Positions 13,073 to 25,167 of a DNA stretch of 64,000 nucleotides are shown here, in pieces (the stretch's first letter is position 1; every line of letters starts with the position of its first letter). The stretch is taken from positions 1-64,000 of the forward strand of contig JADFUC010001958.1 of NCBI GenBank assembly GCA_019722365.1. The letters are read 5' to 3'. The stretch comes from Lithospermum erythrorhizon (Eukaryota; Streptophyta; Magnoliopsida; Boraginales; Boraginaceae). The position numbers and the translations under genes are program-made. The notes under the pieces are model-generated. The model saw nothing but the letters and a program-made list of their open reading frames with translations. It made no database searches and was not told the origin of the DNA.

Positions 13073-14173
13073 TAATACACGATGGTTGGGATTCTTGTGC
13101 AACTACTCATGTTTCTCCACATTACATAGGATTCCTTTCAATCCCTAGCCCAAAAAGGAATTGAAAAGTATTTGTTCATAGAGCGAGGATGAAGGCACGG
13201 ATACAAAGGAGTGGGACTTCTGATTGATCTTGGGCCAGTTTGTCATTTGGATCTAGAAAGTGTCTTTATGTTCCACGATTGTGCTAGAAATCTTGTTTAC
13301 ATTTGGGAAGTTGGATGAGTCTATGTTGTGTCAAGTTTGAAAATGGTATATTTTCCTTGTTTAAGAATAAGTACTATTATGGTTGGTACATTAATAAATC
13401 GTTTAATCTTGATAATAAATTTGTGGAGTCTTTGTTTAATGTTGAACAAGTTGTTGTAGTTAAAGTAGTGCACAAGATAATAACTTCTGTTTTTCTTATG
13501 GCATCAAAAGATTGGGTCATATATATCAAAAGGATGTTGAGGTTGGTTAAAGTGATGTTTGCAATTGAGATTTTACAGGCCTAAATGTATGTATTGATTG
13601 TATTAAGGCAAACAAACCAAACACAATACAATGAAAAGCGGCCACAAAAGTACAAAACTTCTTGAATTGATACACACCGTGTTGTTGTCCATTTGAAGCT
13701 CCATCTTGGAGTGTAGAAAATATTTCAAAATACCTTTATTGATTATTCACGTTATGGATATGTATATATTGCATGAAAAAGTCTCATTCGGTGAACATTC
13801 TTAAGTATTCATTGATGAGGTAGAAAAGCGGAGTTAGATACAAAAGTAAAGGTTGTGAATTAGATAGATGTAAAAGATATTGTAGTAAATGGATAATCTG
13901 GTCCATTTACTGCAATTTCTTGAAATTGACATATCTGCATAGTATACTAATAACTTATTTACCTTGACAAAATGAATTGTGCGTGAAGAATCGTATATAA
14001 TAGAAATGGTTAGGAGTATGTTAAGTAGTAATGTACCTTTATCTTTGTGGACATATTCATTAAAAGGCTACTGCTTGTCCCAGCAGGAGTTTCCTAGTAA
14101 GGCGGTTCATAAATTTCTTATGAATTGTGGACAAAAAGCTAATTTAAAACATATAAAGTGTTTGGATTATTAA
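13073..14173 (+). pseudogene. Copia A protease/GAG-pre-integrase/integrase remnant
   Basis: 13303-13584 carries the GAG-pre-integrase block (FENGIFSLFKNKYYYG, then FNLDNKFVESLFNVE) found also in Copia B. About 13690-13790 matches the integrase catalytic-core entry (PFEAPSW with FIDYSRYGYVY-like residues after frame correction). 13979-14173 holds the MVRSMLSSNVPLSLW block that follows the integrase core in Copia polyproteins. Stops and frame shifts separate all three. Confidence 0.75.
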
Positions 14174-15160
14174 GCAAGTAAGAATATATAATACACATGA
14201 AAAAGCTCGATTCAAGAACCCATCTATGTTTATCAGAAAAGTCAAAAGGGTACATATTATATTGTCTCTTCATAATAGAGATAGTTAGGCGGTAATGCCT
14301 GGTTTGTGAAATGATCATATCAGTGGTGAGACACAGCTATAAATTTGAGAAAACAAGTAGGAGTATACATCTAGTGTTTCTCGTAAGTGTCTTTCTCTCC
14401 TCAAGTGTCCCACTTAGTGGACTATCAATATTGACTATCAATGAAATCACTAATGAACAAGTATCAAAATGAACCACAAAAAATAGTATCAGCGAATGCA
14501 AGCAGAAAAAAGCTACATTTCGATGATTATGTGGTTTATTAGGTTGAACATGAATGTGACTTAAGTATTGATAAAAGAACCGGTTCTTTCAATCAAAATA
14601 AAATGTAACAATTCAAAAAATGGTTCCATGCTATGAAAGATGAGTTGAAATCAATGGATGACAACAAAGTGCAGGGACTTGGTTGAGTTGCTAAGGTTCA
14701 AAGCAGTGGTTTTATTGGATCTTCGAGATCAAGCGAGACTCTAAGGCAATATTATAACTTTCAAGGCCAGACTTGTTGCTAAAGGTTTCACTCGAGAAGA
14801 AGGTGTTGACCTGAAACCTTCTCCCAGGTTTCTAAGGAAAAGTTGTTTAGAATTATTTTGGCGTTAGTGAAATTATGATCTGGAGAACACTTAAATGCAT
14901 GTGAAAACTTAGCCTTTTGAATGAGACTTAGGAAGAAGTTTATATGAATCAACAGATGGTTTGTGACCCATTTGGGCGGGAAAGTTGGTATATGAAAGCT
15001 AAAGAAGTCAATATGGAATAAAAGAAGCTTAATAGACGATAGTATCTAAAGTTTAAAAATACCGTTACATCGTATGGCTTTGAAGAAAATACCGTTGATG
15101 GGTGTATCTTCGCGAAGGTCGGTGGGAAGTAAGTTTATTATTTTAGTCTATGTATGTTGA
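14174..15160 (+). pseudogene. Copia A reverse transcriptase remnant, first half
   Basis: Around 14750-14800 a frame reads KARLVAKGFTREEGVD, the classic Copia RT entry. Further degenerate RT blocks follow to about 15150, where LVYV of the catalytic YVDD box is cut by the nested LTR at 15161. The rest of YVDD resumes after 17632 (GATGACATTCTTCTTGC). Confidence 0.75.
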
Positions 15161-17627
15161 TATAACGACCACTTGAATTCGTACAGTGAAATCATTAAAA
15201 TCGGAACACGAGTCACCCAGGCAGATGGGCATTTCGGTTTAATACAATTCGTTTTAAAATCCAAAAATGTAGTCCAGAAATTAAAGTTTCCCCAAATCAA
15301 GCAGTTTTAAAATTTATAATCCATCGGTGATGTCAGCTTGACCCGGCCCATAAATATATACAACATATCCCAAAATAAAATGAAATAGGCAAGGCTATGA
15401 ATGATAAACATTATCCACGAATACAAAATGACTACCCGACATGAGGCTAAGATTTCAAAGGAAATACAACAGTGGCGGTTGACAACCACGTCAAAATGAG
15501 GCTGACGAGGACCTACGGCCGATCTTTTAGCCACTGAACAAACTCTCAAACGGCCTCTTGGCTCGGCCTTTTGTCAGCTTTGGCACAATGAAAATGCAGC
15601 CCATAGCGAAAGGGTGTAGCGCGGCTTAGTGAAACTTAACAGGGGTAGAACTTACCGTACGGGCAGATAGTCGAGAATTTAATAATCAAATATGAATAAT
15701 ATACGTATATCGAGACTATGTCCGTCATACAATAAAGGTTTCAAAGAAGGTCTAGGAGCATAACATGTTAAGATATAATAGAAGGTCTCGATAAAGCCTT
15801 ACTTGATCACCCAATGAAATCACAGAGACTTCAGCATCGACTATAAAATCTAGTCATACGAAATGCCATGCGTATCACAAGCTCTGTCTTGCGTATACTC
15901 GATCATTCTACACGGGAATGGATCAACGTAATAAACACAGCTCTTATACCGAAGTATAAAGGCCAAGCCGCCTTTATACCGTGGTATAGACCCACATCGA
16001 CAATGCACCGCAATGAAGTGATCAAAAGACTATACGACCATGCAGTATAAGGCCAAGCATTATGCTATACGTAGTATAGGGCCACACCGGCAAATACACG
16101 GCAAAGAGGTCAAAAGAGAGTCATACCGCTCTTATGCAGTATAAGGCAACATATATAAATAATCACATATCATAGGAAGAGAGTCGCTGTCACTGTGTCC
16201 CTTCTTGATGCACGATACTCAAGGCCTCGAGCTCATGCATAGCCCAAGCAACTACTCTACTCCCCAAAGAGTATTCTGACACCACGCAGCTAAAACATCA
16301 TGATAGTAAATCAATGCAATGCATGAAACTTGGGCACAAACATATCAAAGTGCCGACAAATCACATAATATAATAGTGCCCGGCAAGTACATCTTCTCAT
16401 CCATTAAACAAAGCCACATAATTCCGAAATATAAGTGGGAGTTCAGCATTGCCTCCGGCAATCTTAACCAGAAACTGTCGCATAACAGCAATTACATGTA
16501 TATCATTTCTCATAATGTATGACATGTACATCATTCTCACATAATCGCCTGATAAACATGTATATCACAAATCGAATGAAATGCGTAAGTAGCACTACCG
16601 TGAGATAAGTACTCACCTATAACTATATAAATAAAATGCTTGCCCTTTTCACGATCGGCCCTAACAAAATACCGAGAAGTATGGCAAAACCTATTACTAT
16701 ACCGGCATTCTAGAGGATCATAACCATTCTTAGAACTATTTCTAAATGGTATAGCAGCGGATAAACTATCGAATTATAATCCCATCGGACCTGACAATCT
16801 CCCCCGCTAGAATTCCATGCTATCAGCTTTCTGCATACAAATCAACATAAGTCATTCTAATTAATCATCAAGTCCGCAATTAACAATCATGCTCCGAAAT
16901 ATCAATTATAACTCAACTTGGAAATTTCACTTTTCAACATACCCTTTAATAAATTTTAAATCACCGATTTAACATCATAACAACTATAATAAGGTCGAAT
17001 GTAACCTCCTACATTTAAAAGTTTTTAAATATCCATAAAAAGTCAAGCTGAAACCCAAAAGTCAACTCGACCACGCGTCCTCAAAGATCTCTAAATCAAT
17101 TCATCATATATAAATCTGAACCCATAACCAACTAAGATTTATGTAAAATTAGTATGTAAAAATTAACTAAAAGTCAACTATCTCGAAGCCAAGAAGTATC
17201 TCAAAGACTTGAAATTTCTTATCTTAACTCAGAGAATGATGAAGAACAATATTCTACAAAGCGGTTTGAGTTTGGAGTGACAGTGAAGAAATGGAAAAAG
17301 AAAAATGTTCAAGGGGAAGAAATGTCTAGGCCAAAATGAACAAGATAAAATGGTGAAGTGTTTGATGATGTGGAGGATAAGCTTGCAAAGATATTTATAA
17401 AAAAAATCGAGTCCCGTTCGGTTTCGGTTAATTCTCCGCTTATCGTACTTAAATCTCCACGAACCCGATTTCAAAGATAAAATTCTTCCATGGCAAACAC
17501 TACTAAATTATAAATGAAATTAAATACAAAAATTTTCTGAAATAATATTGTCGTCGAATAAATTATACTATCTGGGTCCTTTAAATCGACAAAAATAATT
17601 TTTTTTTTAAAGCGTGTGGTTATTCGA
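15161..17627 (-). mobile_element. Solo LTR nested in the Copia A RT active-site codons, 2467 bp
   Basis: Plus-strand start is TATAACGACC, a variant of the TGTAACGACC start at 9420. The end is GGTTATTCGA, a variant of GTTATTACA. The flanking 5-mers are GTTGA (15156-15160) and TTTGA (17628-17632), one mismatch apart. Joining the flanks restores the RT reading across YVDD, which fixes the insertion point. Length is within one base of the 9420-11885 copy. No gene inside. Confidence 0.8.
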
Positions 17628-17632
17628 TTTGA

Positions 17633-18910
17633 TGACATTCTTCTTGCTGCTAATATTTAGTTATTACATGATGTAAAAAATTCCTCTACAGTAACTTTCA
17701 AATAAAGATATGGGTGAGCGTCATATGTGATTGGCATTGAAATATTATTAGGATCGAAATATTAGGCTTGTAAAAGCATAAATAAAGTTTTAGAGGTTTA
17801 GAATGGAAAACTTCTCTTGAGGTGTTCTAATTTAGAAAGGGGACAAGTTAAGTTTGTTTCAATGCCTCAAATAATTTGGAAAGAGAAGAAATGAAAGATA
17901 TTCTATCATCGGTGGTTCGGTAGATGTATGCTGGAACAATAATAACTCGACGGATATCAAACTACGGTTAGTAGCAGAATTAGATATCCAGTAATCCCGA
18001 GATGGACCACTAGAAAGGCGTAAGAAGATGCTAGGTATTTACAAGAGCCTTCAGGCTACGTCTTTACCACAAAGATCGGATAGTCTCAGGTAATTGGACT
18101 ATTCGATTTGAGACTACATTATTTGGATGTTTGGACTCAAGGAAATCCACATTTGGCTACACGTTTTTATTAGCTGGAGGAGTTATATCATGTAAAAGTA
18201 GGAAGCAATCGGTTATAGTTCTTCCACACTATGGGTAAATTAAGTTGCATGCTTTGAGCCTTGATTCAAAGCTTGTAGATTTGCGGAACTATCTCAGAGA
18301 CTTAAGCCGTTGAGAATTTATTGTGATAGTGCGCAGCATTTTCTTCACACTAAAAATGATAGGTACTCGAAAGGTGCCTAAACATATGGATCTACGGTAC
18401 TTATCTGTCCAAGAAGAAGTGTAGAAACAAAAGATTAATACATTGAGCATATTGAGTGCAAAACTTAATGTGGATCCGTTAACTAGTTACCACCTAAGAC
18501 TTATATTGACTATGTCAAAAGGATGGAGTATTATAGAAAAGCCTTGTTAAGCTGAGAGGAATAATTTTACATGTATGAATGGTTGCTCAAATAAAAAGTA
18601 GTCCTTATGAATTTAATTAAAGTTTATGTTTACGCTTCAAATAAGTATTTTCGTATTATGGTTATGCACATGGATGGTTTTATTGAAGTTAACATGAAGA
18701 GTTTTCGCAGTTGAGACTTCTTTAGTTTTCAAATAAAAGTAGTTTGAGTTAAATTAACTTGTGATACATGGATGGAATCATGTCGCTCGAATGACTTGTG
18801 ACCGCCATGATTCAGTTAGATTAGTTCATATTATAGTTGGTTGAATTTTTGATTCATTGAAAGGTGCACACTTATATTTTCTTTTGAATCATCAAATCAC
18901 TTCATGGACC
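17633..18910 (+). pseudogene. Copia A reverse transcriptase end and RNase H remnant
   Basis: Starts with the codons after YVD (DILLAA). It includes a DMGEASYVIGIEI-like block at about 17700-17750, in pieces. It ends near 18475-18540 with DPLT and a YIDYVKRME-like tail, typical of the Copia polyprotein C-terminus. Many stops. Confidence 0.75.
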
Positions 18911-18921
18911 AAGTGGGAGAT
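18911..18921 (+). other. Polypurine tract of Copia A
   Basis: AAGTGGGAGAT directly precedes the 3' LTR start TGTTAGATT. It primes plus-strand DNA synthesis in LTR elements. The same tract (minus strand) is at about 56698-56710 in Copia B. Confidence 0.8.
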
Positions 18922-19324
18922 TGTTAGATTATTTTATTATATAATCTATTTATGGTCCATGTAATATGAAAGGACTAATTCTATTATGAAGGAGTTCGAT
19001 GTGATGGATATTAAACATTAACATATTGCATTAGTGGGTGTAACTTTAGCCCTCTCTTCTTCTTCATTAACATGATTTTAATGGATGCAATAAGGATGAC
19101 ATTTAGAAGTTTAGACCTTTGGTTATACTAATACTACTATATAAAGAAGCTTTTATGGGTATGTCATCCCAATGCCAAACTAATAATAAAGGAGAGAAGA
19201 GAAAGAAGTAAAAGGTTATTGTCAAATTATCATGGATCAAGGTATGTTCTTGTATTATCATACATGTTAAAGTTCTTATATAATTAGAGTGTAAAGATCC
19301 TAAAGTTAAAGTATTATGTTTACA
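18922..19324 (+). repeat. 3' LTR of Copia A (403 bp)
   Basis: Starts TGTTAGATTATTTTATTATA and ends TATGTTTACA, followed by ATTAA (19325-19329), a one-mismatch partner of the left target duplication ATTGA. Confidence 0.9.
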
Positions 19325-20238
19325 ATTAAGTTCACCAATTTTATTTAATGTTTAATTTTAATTGATTAAGTGATTATATGAAATATATATCATTTGAAAT
19401 ATGACTTGATTCACTTAATACAATCAATTAATTAAATAAAATAATTCAAAATAAACGAAACCTTATCAATGAAACTCAATTCTAATAACCTTCTATATAT
19501 ATTGTCATGTCGTTTTTCATATACGACAGGGCCTGCCTGGCGTTCAAATTATGGCATCAAATAGAATGTGGGCTTACAATAATACGAGGCGTTTTTTCAT
19601 ATTTGATCACCTTCTGTATGTTGTACTCCGTACCATTTCTCAAGTCAAATTATTGTCTCTCGTCTCTCTAGCCGTTGCCTCTTATTAAGCTTCTGTCTCG
19701 CTTAATGCCTCTATTGATGCAATCTTGTGGAGGTCCTTGAGGCGTCACTCTAGGCGTTTTTTCATATTTGATCACTCATTCTATTAATTACAAGAAGACC
19801 ATATACAACTAAAATTCGGTGGTCAGTGTGGAAAATAATTATTCTAACTCAAGAAAAATTATTAAGACTATCAAACTTTATCGTCTCAACTTACAGACTC
19901 CACTTTGATTTCAAAAAATATCTTATTGATAGTAAATATATTAAAAATATTAGAATTATCTTATTAATAGTAAAATATATTAAAAATAATTAAGAATTTG
20001 TCTATATGTTTGGGCGAAAAATTATTCAACATAGCTAAATAAAATTATTTACGTTCAAAATTTCAGAAATCAACCATCAAAAATCATAATATGTTTATAA
20101 AATGATATGATGAGTAGTTATTGAAAGATTAAATTTAGAGAAAGTCAACCTAGTATTAGATAAAATAAAGTATATCAAATTACAGTATTACACCAGTATA
20201 ATAAAGTAGTATTAAAAATGAAAATAGTTGTTAAAGAA
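19325..20238. other. Intergenic, AT-rich, with one ~125-bp hairpin (19334-19460)
   Basis: 19334-19390 and 19400-19460 are imperfect inverted repeats (TTAATTGATTAAGTGA against TCACTTAATACAATCAATTA), consistent with a small foldback or MITE remnant. A short repeated GGCGTTTTTTCATATTTGAT motif occurs near 19588 and 19755. No gene seen. Confidence 0.4.
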
Positions 20239-20400
20239 TGTTAAAGTAATAGTCTGGGCATTAAGTACACAAATCATGTCCAATTATTGGACCACATAAG
20301 TGTCTTGGACGTTATTATAAATATCTATAAATATGATACAATATTAAAATTTATATTTAACCAATTAAATTCAATAAAATATTTTCTTATATTTTATCAA
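20239..20400 (+). repeat. Diverged solo LTR related to the 28754-30118 element
   Basis: Shares in order the blocks ATTGGACCACAT, CTATAAATA, ACAATATTA and ATTTAACCAATT with the LTRs at 28754-28925 and 29936-30118. Boundaries are approximate and I see no clear target duplication. Confidence 0.5.
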
Positions 20401-21640
20401 AGAAGTTGATAAATTAAACTCTTATACAAAATATTTCAAAATTAATCATGCATATAAATAAAAACGTACTATAAGTATATAATGTAGAAGAGACGCTGGT
20501 GTGCTCATGCTTCCATTGAGAGAAGTCGTATGTAGGAGTGGTAGTAATCTCATCAACCACCAAACCTGAGACAGTGACCATGTGCCAGGCAACAAAAGTT
20601 ATATCTTAATTAATAAATTAAGCCAAGTCAAACTTTATGATAATCACTTTATTTAAATCTTTAATATTTCATAGATTTTTTTTAGTTATCATCCTGCAAA
20701 ATAAAATTACCCCAAAAATCTGCGCTCGTTTGGAATTGATATAACGTTGATTGATTTTTATTTTTTAAAGTCCTTATTTGAAATGTATATGCAATAAAAT
20801 TTCTAATACCAATATATTTATTAAATTGTTATTGATTTATTAATTAATATATATATAAATAATTTCATTACAATTGATTTTCAATTGGCGTGAAAATAAG
20901 CTAGAATAATGATTAAAAAAATTGAAAAAGTATTTGATGCTTGAATGTGCATCCACCTTACAATATGGGTGCATTTTCTTGAAGAAAGGAATAAGTAGTT
21001 AATATAGGTAGTGCATGGCGTTATATTATTAGAACACCTTATTGGTATTGCTAGCAAGCATTATTACATGTTATTCCAGTAAAATATTCCAATATTCTAT
21101 CTTCACTTGCAAGATGGTGATATGGTTTTGGCCTTGTACTTAAACAAACTTCTTGTGGGACACTTATTGAAATTGACACATAATACTAGCTAAAATGTTC
21201 CCATATATGTAATAGAAAAGATGATTCACTAAAATGATTTGTTATATTTATAAAAATTATTTATTCTCCTAACTTTAATTTAATTGCAAAATATTGAGAT
21301 GGATCCCAAGATACGATCGAAAAGATATTAGAAGATATCAAAAGATATTAAATAAAAAATTAGTATTAATTATTTCTATAATTGTTTTAGTAATTAATTG
21401 AATATTAAGTTTAATATTATTATTGTAACTATTTCATATTATACCTATAAATTTGGAGCTACTATACTCATATTTTTATCTATTTAATTCAATATAATTT
21501 ACGTTAGTCTATCCTTCTTATCAAGAAGTTTTATCAATTAAAATCAATCTATTTTAAACCAATAATTCAACATACACCTTAGAGTTTTTTATTCATTTAT
21601 TAAAGTATTCATATCATTATAATAAACCGTCAAACACTTA
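20401..21640. other. AT-rich intergenic, with an LTR-like stretch near 21290-21560
   Basis: No gene. The 21290-21560 stretch (AAGATATTAGAAGATATCAA, then CTATAAATTTGGAGC as a TATA-like box, then a pyrimidine/ATCA-rich end) has the layout of a short LTR. No partner or target duplication was found, so this is only a suggestion. Confidence 0.3.
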
Positions 21641-22447
21641 TATAATATAGGCCCAAAATATATGCGTGATATGTTTTATATGATTTGATTGGTACTCTTT
21701 CATCTAACTTAGTCATCTTAACTTTCAAACTTATCTGTAAGAAGCTCGTGTTAAGCGTGCTTGACTTAGAGGGTAATGCAGGATGGGTGACAGCTGCAAA
21801 TTTCTCAATGAGCATGTAAGTGAGGATAAGCGTCTTTGAAGCATGTAGTGGTTGTAGGGCCAATCCATCAAATCTAATAACGTACTGATCCGGTGCGCCG
21901 GGGCGTTACAAATGGTATCAGAGCAAAGCCGTCCGGAACTGTGAGAACTAAGTGCTATGCGGCGCAAAGTGCGGGACACCTCTTGAGGCCGTAGGAGCCA
22001 CCTCTAGAATCTCACACGGATGGTACGGTCCTGGATGTGTTGTGGCTCAACGAGGACGTTGAGTATTTAAGTGGGGGAGGTTGTAATACCCGACCGCAAA
22101 AATGTGTGTGTGATATGTTTGATATGATTTGATTGGTACTCTTCGTACCGTGGTCATCTTTATAATTCGGAAGATTATTTCATAGAACTCGATTAGTAGC
22201 GTGCTTGACTTGGGGTATTTTGGGATCGTGACCGGAAGTTTTCAGCGTCATTTGAAAATATATGTGGTGGTTTGTGATCAAATTAAATCTAATAAAGGTC
22301 TGAGGCAGTGCTTGGTGAGGCGTTACAAATAGTATCCAGAGCAAAGCATGCAGACTGTGAGAACTAAGTTGAGGGCCAGGAGCCTGTAGGAGAGCCACTA
22401 GAGCCCACACAGATAATTACAGTCTTGGATTGGTTTAACAGTTAAAA
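21641..22447 (+). mobile_element. TRIM-like miniature LTR element, tandem LTR-internal-LTR-internal
   Basis: LTR 1 is 21641-21910 and LTR 2 is 22082-22327. Both contain GATATGATTTGATTGGTACT and end in GCGTTACA. After LTR 1 comes AATGGTATCAGAGCAAAGCC, a textbook Met-tRNA primer site. After LTR 2 comes a mutated copy (AATAGTATCCAGAGCAAAGC). Only ~171 bp of internal sequence separates the LTRs, ending in the polypurine tract AAGTGGGGGAGGT before LTR 2. There is no coding capacity, so it would depend on another element's proteins. A third LTR is at 28115-28309. Confidence 0.8.
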
Positions 22448-22867
22448 TGACAATTATCTAACCGTGCAAGGAACTCCAGTTACAAAAACGATGAATTGTC
22501 GGAAGTTTTGTTTTGTACACTTACACCTTGGAAGTTGGAGTAGATATGATCGGAGGAGCTCTAAACAACCAAGCGTAGGTGGTCTAAGAATAATGCTGCT
22601 GCTTGATTGATCAGGCAACTGATCGGTTTGACTAGAAAGGGGTTTTTCTTTCCTTATATGTGAACAAAAGAGGGGTGGCAAGGAGAGGTTTACTTTCATC
22701 TTTCTCAAAAATGAATAATGATAAATTTTTAACAGTACATTTATAGGCATCAAATGTCCTACTTTGAAACTTTGATGGAGAGTTAAGCAAAACTCTTTTT
22801 ATTAAGTGATCATAATGATAGACTAGAATAGAATGGGAAGGTTCAACAATTTTCTCAATTCTTATCT

Positions 22868-23146
22868 CTAAAATAAAACACATAAAAAGCTAAGTAGACT
22901 ATTCAAATAATGATTCTACAAAACAAGATTCGAAACCATATCCCTTAAAGAACTTTAATGGAAGCTATTTACAATTTCCAACAATTGGAGATTTTGCCCC
23001 AAATGTTTCATGATTACCTTTAACTTTGAAAAGTTATAATCGTATTATAGTTTGATCTTTGTTGTAGGTATTAATGACCTCTTAGGCTCGATTACTTGAG
23101 AGTAATATATTAATTTATGTTAACCGAACATTGTATTAATATATAG
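22868..23146 (-). repeat. Direct repeat, copy 1 of ~280 bp
   Basis: Matches 27818-28104 with small differences, including ATTTACAATTTCCAACAATT and TTGTATTAAT-TATAGATTA. The surrounding sequence on both sides is different. Confidence 0.75.
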
Positions 23147-23267
23147 ATTATGGACGGACTCTAGTAGATATCAGCGATACAATGTCGATGCGAGTTAAAT
23201 CATAATATATGTCGATTGTTGAACAATCGAACACTTCTCCCGAACTTATATTATTTGAATATAATTA

Positions 23268-25167
23268 TGAAAATAACCCGTTACGCCTAAGCAATTAGAA
23301 TTGTATTATATATATCGATTGGTGATGGGACCGAAATAGTCTAAATACTTCGTAATAAAATCGATATACGAAGACTAGTATTAGATAGGTATAATTTATT
23401 GCGGGAAATAATATATTTGGATTCGTTTTCATTAGTTAAACACGAGAAGTGAAATAAAACCGCAACCAAAACGAGAAACCTTACAAATATCCATGACCTT
23501 ATCGGCTTATTAAATCACTTATCAACTTTGTTTAAAGTGTTAGAGTGGAGTGTAAGGTGAGGGCCGGAATGGAATGGAGGATGTTGTGGTTGAAATATTG
23601 TGGTTTATTTGTGGGTTAAGCATTATGTAATCTTTTCCACCTAAATTGTTGTTAAAGTTGGTAACTAAAAAATATTGTTAAAGGTTGGATAGTTAAAAGC
23701 GTAAATGTGATAAGGGTTAAAATTGTAGTAAAGTAGTAATTGTAAATTTTTTGGGTATGTGTGGCGATTAGGGCGGGGATCGGTAAAGGAAGAGACACGT
23801 GGACTAAGTAGGTGAGGCGATATTACGTTGTTAGCCAAGGTGAGTATTTATCTCACGGGTGTAGATTAATTTACTTTTCGTGAATGTGTTGCACTCGATG
23901 AAGTTGTGAGCATGTTATATATATATCTATGTGTTGATTATTTGAGTAGTTGGATTGTATGTGTTGTTTTATGGGATTCATAGGTGTTTGAGATAGGTTA
24001 GATTCGAACTAGGATGAGTTGATTTCGGAGATTTGTTTGGTCGTTTTTGATGTTTAAGATTATGCTTGTTGGTTGGTTAATATAGCATAGGTTGTTGAGA
24101 GTTGTTGATATATGTGGGTTGTACTGCCGATTGTTGTATGTATACTGCGGTATAGGAGTGCGGAGTTGTTATTGATGTATGTGAGTTGTGCTATCCGGTG
24201 TGAGCACATACTCCGGTATAAGGTGGTACTTTCTTGGCACCTCTGTTACGATTCGGTGATAGCTTGTAATAAATAGGTCATAAGTTTCTCACCAACGGAG
24301 TTGAGGTTGATTATATCATATTAGTTGTAAAACTTGTCTGAGTTGATATGAGTTGACTCGGTTGTTTGAGTAGATTGAGTTGTAGTGTGGAGTTGAGTAG
24401 TATTAGTGTTGTTGGCTGAGTTGTAGTGTTGGGTGGTCTAGTGGTATAGTCGTAGTGTCTTTGCCGTGTTGGTGATAGAATAGAATTGTGGACTTATTTG
24501 GAGTATTGTCGCTATTTTGTGAAATGCATGATTATCTTGGTTGAATGTCCTTTATTGAAATATTTATATCTAGTTAGCGGGCCTATAAATTATGCATTTT
24601 GATAATGAATGCACGGATGATTTTATATAATGGCCATCACGATTGTATAACATTTGAAATACCCATCATCTATGCAAAACTAATGATTTTAGAATTACAC
24701 TAATCGAAATTATTGGGTTAATGTCCACTCTTGAAATAAGTATTCAAAACCGAGCACACCCTGTCGTTATGGGCTAGGTTGACGGGTGGAGCTTGACATT
24801 TTTGGGTTGTTCATACAACATGCCTTCGTGTTGAGGAGTGCGCATCGGGTGGTGAAAATCATAAATGAATCTTGTTGTCTTTATCTTATTTGTGGATTTG
24901 TATGTTGTTATTTCAAAATTTGGTTGTGGGTTGTATATTGGCTTTTGTCTTTTTTAATTTGTTTGTAGTATATTGGTTGTGTTGTGTGGTTAGGAAATAC
25001 CCACGATAGATCATTTTTCTTAAGCGTCATTTTTGAGATGTAGTTTGTTGTATAAGTTTGTTATGAACATGTGTTCTTTTAAATTGAGTCATCCGTCGAT
25101 TGGTAACTCGTCCGGGATTTGAATGATTCCCGACACCGAGAGCCTGGGCACAGGCGGAGTCGTTACA
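23268..25167 (+). mobile_element. Solo LTR, 1900 bp, with perfect target duplication
   Basis: Starts TGAAAATAACCCG and ends GGAGTCGTTACA. It is flanked by AATTA at 23263-23267 and 25168-25172. This orientation is opposite to the solo LTRs in Copia A (which read TGTAACGACC...TTATTACA on the plus strand), though the ends match the same superfamily. It contains palindromic ...CGGTATAAGG... blocks near 24150-24225 that resemble their subrepeats. ORF 24786-24968 lies inside and has no known domain. Confidence 0.8.

Larger units (their letters stand above)
8361..19324 (+). mobile_element. Copia A: full-length Ty1/Copia retrotransposon with two nested solo LTRs
   Basis: It has paired LTRs (8361-8790 and 18922-19324), a degenerate primer binding site after the first and a polypurine tract before the second. 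The target duplication is ATTGA/ATTAA. Decayed gag, integrase, RT and RNase H occur in canonical Copia order. Removing the two nested insertions (2471 bp each with duplication) leaves about 6.0 kb, close to the 6.4 kb of its sister Copia B at 56284-62699. Every coding domain is broken, so it is not autonomous. Confidence 0.9.

Noticed and set aside
21641..22327. Cassandra-type 5S rRNA-carrying TRIM
   Set aside because: I see no 5S promoter or 5S-like block in the LTR; the element is a TRIM of another kind.
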